In this document: in pieces, positions 45,198 to 52,387 of the stretch | Position numbering within the stretch: position 1 is the stretch's first letter | Layout of the letters: the number at the start of each line of letters is the position of its first letter | From: Candidatus Zhuqueibacterota bacterium | GTDB lineage: Bacteria > Zhuqueibacterota > Zhuqueibacteria > Zhuqueibacterales > Zhuqueibacteraceae | Length of the DNA stretch: 64,000 nt | NCBI GenBank assembly: GCA_022616415.1 | Contig: JAKEEU010000091.1 | Span: 1 to 64,000 of the forward strand | Direction: 5' to 3' | Position numbers and translations under genes: made by a program | The notes under the pieces: generated by a model | The model's database searches: none | Told to the model about the DNA's origin: nothing | Seen by the model: only the letters and a program-made list of their open reading frames with translations

Positions 45198-45995
45198 TTA
45201 AAAACTCCTTCCCGCGCCGCCGCCGCCGCTGCCGCCGCCGCCAAAACCGCCAAATCCACCGCCGCCGAAGCCGCCGCCAAATCCTCCCCCGCCGCCCCAA
45301 TCACGATAGCGGCCGCGTCCTCCGCCAAGGCCGCCGAGAAACAAGAGCGGCCAAAGCGAACGAGACCGCGACAACAGAAGAATGATCAAAAACAGAACGA
45401 TGATGCTCAGCGGAGAAGAGCCTTTATTTCGCGATGAGCGCCGGGCCAAATTCGGCCGCACCGCACCGGTGATCTCCACGCCGGCATCGGCAGCAATCAA
45501 ACCGGCGATCGCTTGCGTTCCGGCAAGCAGGCCGCTGCTGTAATCGCGTTGCCGCAGCTTGGGAATCACGTAGGCATCAAGAATCCGGCCCGCGGTGATG
45601 TCCGGCATGATGCCTTCAAGCCCATAGCCCGTGACGATGCGTACACGTCTTCGCTCTCCCAAAGCCAAAAAGAGCAGAACACCGTTGTCTTTGCCCTTTT
45701 TGCCGACGCCCCATTTTTCAAACAATCGGTGCGCATAATCGAAATCATCTTCATCGCCGAGCGATTTGATGGTAACAACGGCCAACTGCGCACCGGTTTT
45801 GTCCTCCAACGCACGACCGAGGGCCTCGATTTGTGCGGCAGTGTTTGGATTGACCACTTGCGCAAAATCGTTGAGGTAACCGCGCGGCCCGGAGAAATCT
45901 TGCGAAAAGGCGGCCGAGTGCAGCAGATACGAAACTATAAATCCGGCGACGATCTCTAAACTTGTTGGCCTCTTTTTTTTCTGTGCCACTTCCAT
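45198..45995 (-). CDS. TPM-domain (YgcG/Psb32-like) secreted membrane protein with Gly-rich tail
   Basis: The start at 45995 gives a signal/anchor (SLEIVAGFIVSYLLHSAAF). The TPM domain follows: GYLNDFAQVVNPNTAAQIEA, DKTGAQLAVVTIKSLG, GVGKKGKDNGVLLFLAL and GYGLEGIMPDITAGRILDAY. A membrane helix (PLSIIVLFLIILLL) and a C-terminal tail of repeated GGG with F/W close it. Some relatives show weak phosphatase activity, and the LemA-TPM pairing suggests a membrane-maintenance role. The longer frame to 46052 overlaps nth. Confidence 0.88.
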   Translation of the reverse strand: MEVAQKKKRPTSLEIVAGFIVSYLLHSAAFSQDFSGPRGYLNDFAQVVNPNTAAQIEALGRALEDKTGAQLAVVTIKSLGDEDDFDYAHRLFEKWGVGKKGKDNGVLLFLALGERRRVRIVTGYGLEGIMPDITAGRILDAYVIPKLRQRDYSSGLLAGTQAIAGLIAADAGVEITGAVRPNLARRSSRNKGSSPLSIIVLFLIILLLSRSRSLWPLLFLGGLGGGRGRYRDWGGGGGFGGGFGGGGFGGFGGGGSGGGGAGRSF

Positions 45996-46014
45996 CCGAT
46001 TCCGTGCAAGTGAA

Positions 46015-46782
46015 TTATATCGTCTTTTTCTCAAAAGGGCAAAGATCGACAATCACACATTTGTTGCACAGCGGCCGCCGCGCCTTGCAGGTGTAGCGGC
46101 CGTGCCATTGCAGCAAAACCGTTCCCCGCGTGTAGCGCGCCGGCGGCAAAACGTTGCGCACGTCCATTTCGATTTTGTCAGGGTCGCTTTGCGATGAAAA
46201 ATATAAACGCTCCGTTGACAGCCGTTTCACATGTGTATCCACTGCCACGGTTTGTTGTCCAAAGACGTGCGCCAAAACGACGTTGGCAGTTTTGCGCCCG
46301 ACGCCGGACAGCGACACCAAAGCATCGAGGTCAGCGGGAACTTCGCCACCGTGTTTTTCGACGAGCTGCTGGCAACATTTTTGAATCAGCCGCGCTTTAT
46401 TTTGATAAAACGTCACGGGACGAATATCCTGCTCTAATTTAGCTGCCGGCGCGCGAGCATAATCTTCGGGTTTGCGATATTTTTTGAAAAGCTTGGCAGT
46501 CACCTCGTTCACCAGCTTATCCGTGCATTGCGCTGCCATAATCGTAGCGATCAACAATTCCAGGGCGTTGGTGAAATCCAATTCCAAATGTGCTTCCGGA
46601 TAAGCCTTCTCGAGGCGATCCAGCATGGCGGAAATTTTGGCTGCCGCCCAAGCGCGCGCAGGTTTTGCAGCTTGTTCTTGTCGCGCAGCCTTGCCTGTTT
46701 TCTTGGGCGGTTTTTTGGGTGAAGAACTGGGCATGGTATCTTCAAAGAGATCGAAATTTAGCGGCTCTTGCGTCATAGACAA
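46015..46782 (-). CDS. nth: Endonuclease III
   Basis: Base-excision repair glycosylase/AP lyase for oxidised pyrimidines. The helix-hairpin-helix with catalytic lysine is LVSLSGVGRKTANVVLAHVF, and VDTHVKRLS carries the catalytic aspartate. The 4Fe-4S loop has spacing C-x6-C-x2-C-x5-C in CKARRPLCNKCVIVDLC near the C-terminus. A 40-residue Lys/Pro/Ala-rich N-terminal extension precedes the core. Confidence 0.95.
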   Translation of the reverse strand: MSMTQEPLNFDLFEDTMPSSSPKKPPKKTGKAARQEQAAKPARAWAAAKISAMLDRLEKAYPEAHLELDFTNALELLIATIMAAQCTDKLVNEVTAKLFKKYRKPEDYARAPAAKLEQDIRPVTFYQNKARLIQKCCQQLVEKHGGEVPADLDALVSLSGVGRKTANVVLAHVFGQQTVAVDTHVKRLSTERLYFSSQSDPDKIEMDVRNVLPPARYTRGTVLLQWHGRYTCKARRPLCNKCVIVDLCPFEKKTI

Positions 46783-46853
46783 ATGGTATTATGCTGTTGA
46801 GCCCATTCCTGAATAGCGGCACGCAAATATTCAACGAGCTTGAGCTTGGTCAT
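46783..46853 (-). pseudogene. N-terminal remnant of a duplicated small gene
   Basis: From the ATG at 46853 the frame gives MTKLKLVEYLRAAIQEWAQQ, nearly identical to the start of the intact gene at 46886-47176 (MTKLKLVETIRAAIQEWAQQ), then runs out. The flanking CTCAAAAGTATTG on the plus strand is shared too, so the duplicated unit included the end of the HEPN-like gene. Confidence 0.75.
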
Positions 46854-46885
46854 ATTTCATCTCAAAAGTATTGGCGAGGCACCAA

Positions 46886-47176
46886 TCACACTTCCACCCG
46901 CAAATAAGAGTCGTACTCCTCTTCGGACATGGTAATCGTCAAAGAAATCTTAACAATGTCCGCGTCTCCTAGCTTCGAACGAAGATACTGGTACAGGCTC
47001 TCGTCGCGATCAATTTCTGACCAATTCTCGAACCCTTTACGAGCAACGACGATAATGCGAACATCCGATTCAATGCCTGTTGGTTCGACCTCCAACAGTG
47101 CTAACTCGATAGAATGTTGTTGAGCCCATTCTTGAATGGCGGCACGTATCGTTTCTACAAGCTTTAATTTAGTCAT
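46886..47176 (-). CDS. Small protein partnered with a HEPN-like gene, unknown
   Basis: A 96-residue acidic alpha/beta protein (IRAAIQEWAQQHSIELALLE, VRIIVVARKGFENWSEIDRD, VKISLTITMSEEEYDSYLRV). No family is recognised. It follows the HEPN-like gene by 8 bp. In size, charge and order the pair resembles a HEPN/antitoxin-like or HEPN-accessory module. A truncated duplicate of its N-terminus lies immediately downstream. Confidence 0.6.
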   Translation of the reverse strand: MTKLKLVETIRAAIQEWAQQHSIELALLEVEPTGIESDVRIIVVARKGFENWSEIDRDESLYQYLRSKLGDADIVKISLTITMSEEEYDSYLRVEV

Positions 47177-47184
47177 AATTCACC

Positions 47185-47601
47185 TCAAAAGTATTGCGAT
47201 AAAAAAGTAAGAACTCCATCAAGTGGGTCAAAAAGCGCTTGATGCACTAAATCAGAGTCTGGTTGGGTTTGGGTTGCGCCTTTATAGCGAAGCTCCATTG
47301 ACCAGCGCTTATTTACAATATCAAAGTTACGCCGCAAGTTCGGTTGATTGAGGAAATTATTTCTCTGCCCCGAACAATAAAGCAGCAAATCGAGATCGTG
47401 AATTTGAAACATGATCGGAAGCTTGGTCTCCCCGATATTTTTGCAGATCACCAGCTTCAGCGCCAACTCTATCAATACACCTGCATGATAAATCGCGCCG
47501 GACCATTTTCCCATTGCACGCAGCGCCTCGTATTCGTCTTTGCGTGCATTATACGCTTCCAGCAGAACTGCGGCATCTTGTTTAATGAACTTGATTGCCA
47601 C
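47185..47601 (-). CDS. HEPN-like helical protein
   Basis: A 138-residue helical protein: LLEAYNARKDEYEALRAMGK, then WSGAIYHAGVLIELALKLVI and a later IHDLDLLLYCSGQRN. The AIYHAGVAIELALK pattern is typical of HEPN domains, several of which are RNases in defence or toxin systems. The canonical RxxxxH active motif is not obvious, so it could be a non-catalytic member. It is paired with the 96-residue protein downstream. Confidence 0.6.
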   Translation of the reverse strand: MAIKFIKQDAAVLLEAYNARKDEYEALRAMGKWSGAIYHAGVLIELALKLVICKNIGETKLPIMFQIHDLDLLLYCSGQRNNFLNQPNLRRNFDIVNKRWSMELRYKGATQTQPDSDLVHQALFDPLDGVLTFLSQYF

Positions 47602-47664
47602 GAAAATTTCCTCCCTTAAATATACCGGCCGTCGCAGCCATATTCATAAACAAATCTCGTCGAG

Positions 47665-48549
47665 CTAAAATACGCTCACCCTCACATACTTCTGCGGATG
47701 CTTCTTGATGTCTTCGATCAGCGCGTTCAAATTCTGCGTGGCTGTCGTGAGGCTGTCGTACAAACCGCGCTCGTAGATGAGCGCGCCGAGCGTGCCCTGC
47801 CGGTCTTCGATGGCTTTGCTCACGCCGTTGAGCCGCGTCGTAGTGGCGGCAAGCTCGCGCGAGGCGGCATCGAGGCGCGCCGAAGTGCTGGCCAAATTCG
47901 TCAACGCCGAATCGATGTGGCTGCTGTTGTGATTGAACAAAATCCGCAGATGCTCGGAGCCGGCCTGCAGGTTGGCCATCGTCAAATCGATATTTTTTTG
48001 ATTCTGCGCCAGAATCTGTTCCAAAACATAACTGGTGGCTTGCAGATGGCGCACCGTGGCCTGGATGCGCGTTAGATTGTCGATGCTGAGCAGCGTATCC
48101 ACGGAGGTGCGCAAACGGCCTTCGAGGGTGGAAACCACCGGGCCCAAGCTTTCCAAGCCGCCAACCACTTCGCCATCGACCACTTCGCCTTCCACCAAAT
48201 AATCCGGCGCCTCGCCGGGAACAACATTGATGATTTTGCCGCTGATCAAGCCGCCGCTTTCCAGAAAAAATTTCGAGTCGCGCGGCAGTTTGTGGTCGTC
48301 GTTCAGAAAAATATGCGCTTCGGCGCGGCCGTTTTGAAAAACAATGCGCTCGACGCGGCCGATTTTAATGCCGACCAGATTCACGGCGTCGCCGCGTTTT
48401 AGGCCTTGCGCCGTTTCAAACGCCGCGATCAGCTCGTAATTGCGCCAACCGACGGTTTGTTCGCTCAGCCAAACCAAACCGATGACCAGCGTGAGACTGG
48501 CGACAAACAGGACAATGCCGATCGCCGCCTCCATGGTACGAGTTTTCAT
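47665..48549 (-). CDS. mlaD: MlaD/MCE-family lipid-binding subunit
   Basis: A periplasmic MCE protein anchored by one N-terminal helix (AIGIVLFVASLTLVIGLVWL). The MCE domain (about 40-120) has AAFETAQGLKRGDAVNLVGI, IGRVERIVF and DHKLPRDSKFFLESGGLI. A long helical region follows (ILAQNQKNIDLTMANLQAGS, STSARLDAASRELAATTTRL), probably a coiled tube carrying lipid between membranes. It forms a set with mlaF and mlaE upstream. Confidence 0.9.
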   Translation of the reverse strand: MKTRTMEAAIGIVLFVASLTLVIGLVWLSEQTVGWRNYELIAAFETAQGLKRGDAVNLVGIKIGRVERIVFQNGRAEAHIFLNDDHKLPRDSKFFLESGGLISGKIINVVPGEAPDYLVEGEVVDGEVVGGLESLGPVVSTLEGRLRTSVDTLLSIDNLTRIQATVRHLQATSYVLEQILAQNQKNIDLTMANLQAGSEHLRILFNHNSSHIDSALTNLASTSARLDAASRELAATTTRLNGVSKAIEDRQGTLGALIYERGLYDSLTTATQNLNALIEDIKKHPQKYVRVSVF

Positions 48550-48600
48550 AACGCCTTTATTGCCCTCACGAGATTTGACAGAAATAAAAACGTAACGAGT

Positions 48601-48646
48601 AAAACGTAAGGCGTAAAGTTTTTTTACGTTTTACGCTTTACGTTTT
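48601..48646. repeat. ACGTTTTACG-type inverted repeat between mlaF and mlaD
   Basis: The AAAACGTAAGGCGTAAA arm (48601-48617) pairs at 16 of 17 positions with 48630-48646. Further ACGTAA/TTACGT words lie on both sides, and a similar TTACGCATTACGTTTTACG string occurs near 28543-28561. It may be a dispersed hairpin and could attenuate mlaD relative to mlaF. Confidence 0.5.
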
Positions 48647-48653
48647 GCTTTTT

Positions 48654-49379
48654 TTAAAGCTGCCCTTCCATAAATTTGCGAATCATTTCGCCGTCGCCTT
48701 TGGAGACTTCTTCCGGCGCGCCCACTGCGGCCACTTTGCCCTCATGAAAAAGCGCGATGCGATCCGAGATGCCGCAAGCCAGCTTGACGTCGTGCGTGAC
48801 CACGACGGAAGTGATTTTCAGATTTTCTTGCAGCCGCGCAATCAATTCGCCGATGATGATCGCGGTCTTGGGATCGAGGCCGGTGGTCGGTTCGTCGTAA
48901 AGAATGTAGTCCGGCTTCATGGCAATCGCGCGCGCCAAACCCACACGTTTGCGCATGCCGCCGCTCAGCTCGTCCGGATCGAGCTTTTCCACTCCGTGCA
49001 GCTCCACCTGATCCAAACACTCCGCCACCCGATGATCGATCTCCTTTTCCGTCATTTTGGTATGCATGCGCAGCGTGAACGCGACATTTTCTTTCACCGA
49101 CATCGAATCAAACAGCGCCGCGGATTGAAACAACACGCCGAAGCGCTTGCGCAGTTCTTGCAGCTCGAGGCGCGAGAGCTTGGGCACGAACTGGCCGTCC
49201 ACCCACACTTCGCCGCGGTCGGGCTTCAAAATGCCGATGATGTGCTTGAGCGTCACGCTCTTGCCGCCGCCGCTTGGCCCCAGAATCGAGATCAACTCGC
49301 CTTCCTGAACGGTGAGGTTGATGCCGCGCAAAACCTGCTTATTGTCAAAAGATTTGTGTACGTCTTTAAATTCGATCAT
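48654..49379 (-). CDS. mlaF: MlaF-type ABC ATPase for phospholipid transport
   Basis: ATPase of the inter-membrane lipid transporter. Walker A is ILGPSGGGKSVTLKHI (near 33-48), the ABC signature ELSGGMRKRVGLARAIA, and Walker B YILYDEPTTGLDP. VVVTHDVKLA is the H-loop. It sits between mlaE (1 bp upstream) and mlaD. Confidence 0.95.
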   Translation of the reverse strand: MIEFKDVHKSFDNKQVLRGINLTVQEGELISILGPSGGGKSVTLKHIIGILKPDRGEVWVDGQFVPKLSRLELQELRKRFGVLFQSAALFDSMSVKENVAFTLRMHTKMTEKEIDHRVAECLDQVELHGVEKLDPDELSGGMRKRVGLARAIAMKPDYILYDEPTTGLDPKTAIIIGELIARLQENLKITSVVVTHDVKLACGISDRIALFHEGKVAAVGAPEEVSKGDGEMIRKFMEGQL

Positions 49380-49380
49380 A

Positions 49381-50160
49381 TCAATAAAATTTCAACAGCG
49401 TGCGAGTGAGAATGTAATCCATGATCAAAATAAACGACGAAGACGAAACCACGGTGGCGGTCGCGGCGACGCCGACGCCTTTGGCGCCTTGCTCGGTTTC
49501 CATGCCCATGTAACTGCCGAGCAGCGTAATGATGCCGCCGTAAATCGTCGCTTTGATCAATCCGACCCACACATCTTTGAACCGGAAGGCTTCTTTCATG
49601 CCCCGCACAAAATCCGCCGGGGTCACGCCCATCATCGTGGTCGCTACGTAAAATCCGCCGGTGACGGCAACAACAACCGCAAAAATGATGATGATGGGAA
49701 ACATCGTCACGCCGGTGACGAGGCGCGGCATCACCAGATAACCGATGGGATCGACGCCCATGGATTCGAGCGCATCGATTTGCTCGGAAACCTTCATCGT
49801 TCCGATCTCGCTGGCGATCACGGCGCCGACGCGGCCGGCCAGAACCAGCGCCATCAAAGTCGGCGCCAGCTCCAGCATTTCTGATTGAAACACGATCGAG
49901 CCCACGATGTATTTGGGGATGTACGAGGCGATTTGATAAGCCGTTTGAATCGCCGTTGCCAGGCCCGTGAACAGTGACAGCGCCATCACCAGCGGAATGG
50001 AGCCGATGCCGAGGCGAAACATCTGCTCGATGATCTGTCGGCGATAAAAATGCACGTAGCGCAACTGGCCGACGGCCGCGCCGAGATAGGCGCAGACGCG
50101 ATAAAAATGCACGAAAAAATTTAAACCGGTCCGGCCGAATAACAAGACGACTTGTTTCAT
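49381..50160 (-). CDS. mlaE: MlaE-type permease
   Basis: A 259-residue inner-membrane protein with about five helices. Family marks are YRRQIIEQMFRLGIGSIPLV, the GRVGAVIASEIGTMKVSEQI signature with DALESMGVDP, and ending helices with GAKGVGVAATATVVSSS. It is the first gene of the mlaEFD set; no MlaC or MlaB homologue is nearby. Confidence 0.95.
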   Translation of the reverse strand: MKQVVLLFGRTGLNFFVHFYRVCAYLGAAVGQLRYVHFYRRQIIEQMFRLGIGSIPLVMALSLFTGLATAIQTAYQIASYIPKYIVGSIVFQSEMLELAPTLMALVLAGRVGAVIASEIGTMKVSEQIDALESMGVDPIGYLVMPRLVTGVTMFPIIIIFAVVVAVTGGFYVATTMMGVTPADFVRGMKEAFRFKDVWVGLIKATIYGGIITLLGSYMGMETEQGAKGVGVAATATVVSSSSFILIMDYILTRTLLKFY

Positions 50161-50265
50161 GCTACACTGTTCATGATAAAGGCACCCTTAAAAATCATCC
50201 ACCTGGATCAAAAAATCACGCGGATTATTAAAATTTTTTCAGCAAAGATTCATAAAATAGTTTTT

Positions 50266-50324
50266 CCAACGGATAGAAGAACCCAACGGCAAAAACTTTA
50301 CAGTTGGGTTTTTCAATCCGTTGG
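50266..50324. repeat. Palindromic element, 22-bp arms (copy 2)
   Basis: The arms 50266-50287 and 50303-50324 pair at 20 of 22 positions around a 15-nt loop. The sequence shares its core (AACGGAT-GAA-AACCC and TTTTTCAATCCGT) with 24610-24677. It lies in the gap upstream of mlaE and downstream of the HtrA-like gene, and with its T-run could also act as a terminator. Confidence 0.65.
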
Positions 50325-50375
50325 AGAGAAAAAAACTCGGAAATTTTTCTAACCTTTGCTGCGCAAAGGCCTAAC

Positions 50376-51818
50376 TCACCTGACTTCTACGCCGGCAAAA
50401 AATTTCTTTTCGCCGCGGCTCACCAGCAGGAGCGCGGTTTCGCCGGTATTCAACGTTTGCAGCGCGGCGCGATAATCGCGCGCGCTATTGATCGTCTTGC
50501 GGTTGATCTCGTGAATAATATCGCCGGCGGACAAAATATGTGCTGCCGGCGAATTGGACTCGATTTGCGATACGAGCACGCCATGCCGGGCCATTTCTCC
50601 GGCCAAGTTTTGAACGTTAATGCCGAGCTTGCCGGAAGCCGGTTTAACGGGAGCCATCACGGTTGGCGCCGCTGTTTTTGCGCTCGCCATTTCCTCAGGT
50701 GTAATGTCATACGCGATCTTCACGCCGTCGCGCCAAACCACGGCCTGCACTTGTGTGCCCGGAGTTTGCGCGGCGACGACGTTCTCCAGGGTCTTGACGT
50801 TGTCAATCACGGCGCCGGCAAATTGCAACATTACATCGCCCCGGCGCAAACCGGCGCGCTCGGCTGGGCTATTTGGCGTGATATCGACGAGCAACACGCC
50901 AAGCGTACTGCTCAAGTGCAGCGCCTTGGCGAGAGCGGGATCGAGATCTTGTGAGGCGACGCCGATATAGCCGCGGGTGACCTTGCCGTCTTTGATCAGG
51001 CTTTGCATAACTCGCCGCGCCAAATTACCCGGTATCGCTGCACCGCCGTTGAGGTCCGCGAAAAACGTGGTGTTGATTCCCACCAGATCACCATCGAGAT
51101 CGACCAGCGCCCCGCCGGCGTGGTCGTCGCCAATCCTCGCACCGATTTGAATCAGATCATCATGATGCGGCAGCATCACTTTGGAGCTGCCTTTGGCGTT
51201 GATGAGGCCGGCGGTGATGGCGGGCGTCGCGCTTCCGGTTTTGCCGACGGCCACGACCCATTGGCCGGGCCGCAGCCGATCTGAGTCGCCAAATTTTGCG
51301 TAAAGCAAGCCTTTGGCGGAAATTTTAATGACGGCTAGATTGGTCAACGAATCACTCCCGACCACCAGCCCGGTAAACCGGCGCCCTTTATTGAGCAAGA
51401 CAACGAGGGAATCACCGGCGGCAAAATTAGCGCGCAGAACATGGCGGTTGGTGAGGATATAACCATCGTTTGAGACCAAAACGCCGCATCCAAGCCTAGA
51501 CCCACCATCAGTAAGCGCTGAACGTTCGCGCGCCGAGCGTGACAACAAATTTTCACGTCTGCCGGCGGAGGCGCCAATAAAAGGAAATGAATGGATCGTC
51601 ACCACGACGGGCACGTGCTGCGCACTGATCGCTTCAAAGGCGGCGCTAAATTCCGACGCCGTGTCGCGCGAATTTTTTGTCATCACCATGCCGGCGGCAG
51701 CCTGCTCTTCGTGCGAAGCCACATCTTCGCCGGAAAGGCCGCGCATGAGCAAAAGCCCGAACAAGCTGAGCGCAACGAGCGCCAAAACCCATCCCCCGGC
51801 ATTTCTGACTGCTAGCAT
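50376..51818 (-). CDS. HtrA/DegP-like protein with two PDZ domains, predicted catalytically dead
   Basis: Starting at the ATG at 51818 (AGGAGG upstream) it has an N-terminal membrane anchor (GGWVLALVALSLFGLLLMRG). A trypsin-like domain (about 70-270) follows, then PDZ1 (GYIGVASQDLDPALAKALHL region) and PDZ2 (GKLGINVQNLAGEMARHGVL). In the protease domain the histidine remains (TNRHVL, H126). The catalytic Asp position is Asn (LTNLAVIK, N160), and the usual GNSGGPL serine loop reads DDHAGGAL (Ala at 234). Two of three triad residues are gone, so it is probably a chaperone-like or scaffold protein. Confidence 0.85.
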   Translation of the reverse strand: MLAVRNAGGWVLALVALSLFGLLLMRGLSGEDVASHEEQAAAGMVMTKNSRDTASEFSAAFEAISAQHVPVVVTIHSFPFIGASAGRRENLLSRSARERSALTDGGSRLGCGVLVSNDGYILTNRHVLRANFAAGDSLVVLLNKGRRFTGLVVGSDSLTNLAVIKISAKGLLYAKFGDSDRLRPGQWVVAVGKTGSATPAITAGLINAKGSSKVMLPHHDDLIQIGARIGDDHAGGALVDLDGDLVGINTTFFADLNGGAAIPGNLARRVMQSLIKDGKVTRGYIGVASQDLDPALAKALHLSSTLGVLLVDITPNSPAERAGLRRGDVMLQFAGAVIDNVKTLENVVAAQTPGTQVQAVVWRDGVKIAYDITPEEMASAKTAAPTVMAPVKPASGKLGINVQNLAGEMARHGVLVSQIESNSPAAHILSAGDIIHEINRKTINSARDYRAALQTLNTGETALLLVSRGEKKFFAGVEVR

Positions 51819-51932
51819 AATTTGCCTCCTTGGTTCATTGATATAAACCCCGGCGATTCTTCCGCACAACACAACAATTTGCAAACGTTAAAGCCAAGAT
51901 GCAAGAGAAATTTTATTGGCAGTACCACTCCG

Positions 51933-52089
51933 ATGTATGCCAAACGCTTGGCGAGTTCGGTGGATTTGGAGCGCGAAGATTTGGATTATGCGCCGCTCGA
52001 CGCAAAGGCGGCATCGGCAGAATGCAACAGTTGTTCGGCGAGGAAATGGATACGATGATTGATGAATTGAATGAGGCGTTGGCGGGGCG
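51933..52089 (+). pseudogene. C-terminal remnant of a type I restriction HsdR-like subunit
   Basis: On the plus strand MYAKRLASSVDLEREDLDYA with PLDAK, and after a one-base deletion in the next frame GGIGRMQQLFGEEMDTMIDE and LNEALA. This is the terminal pattern of HsdR subunits (an AP, then GGxGxxxQLFG, then LLDELNEALA-like end), judged from memory. The remaining 900 or so codons are absent. It is a relic of a lost type I system, on the opposite strand to its neighbours. Confidence 0.5.
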
Positions 52090-52114
52090 TGATTTGTGGG
52101 ACGGCATCACGGTA

Positions 52115-52136
52115 GGAGCGCACCGCCGTGCGCCCC
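52115..52136. repeat. GC-rich palindrome
   Basis: GGAGCGCAC and GTGCGCCCC are inverted with one mismatch around a CCGCC loop. It lies at the end of the HsdR remnant. The gap 51819-52387 otherwise contains only that remnant and the orphan frame below. Confidence 0.5.
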
Positions 52137-52186
52137 TAAACCGTGCGTTCATACACCATTCGTCCCAAAATCAAACGTGGAAAAGT

Positions 52187-52387
52187 TTATGGCATACGAC
52201 CCAGAAATTCATCACCTTGACGATGATGTTGTTTGGCCCAATGTCGTATAGCGGCTACAGGCACTTCGATCCCATTGGCTAAACTCATGGCTTCAGCAAT
52301 AAGCCCGGCAATACGTTCGCAGCTCAACCCTCTTGCCAACGGCTTTTCGGCTACCTCGGCGCGAATTTTATAAACACTTTGCTGGTC
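52187..52387 (-). other. Orphan protein-like reading frame directly after the kinase stop
   Basis: In the same frame as the kinase and right after its TGA, 66 codons read with protein-like composition: VYKIRAEVAEKPLARGLSCE, RIAGLIAEAMSLANGIEVPV and AAIRHWAKQHHRQGDEFLGR, then a stop. There is no ATG except internally near 52285. It could be a decayed C-terminal extension, a remnant of another gene (it looks helix-turn-helix-like), or chance. I cannot assign it. Confidence 0.35.
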
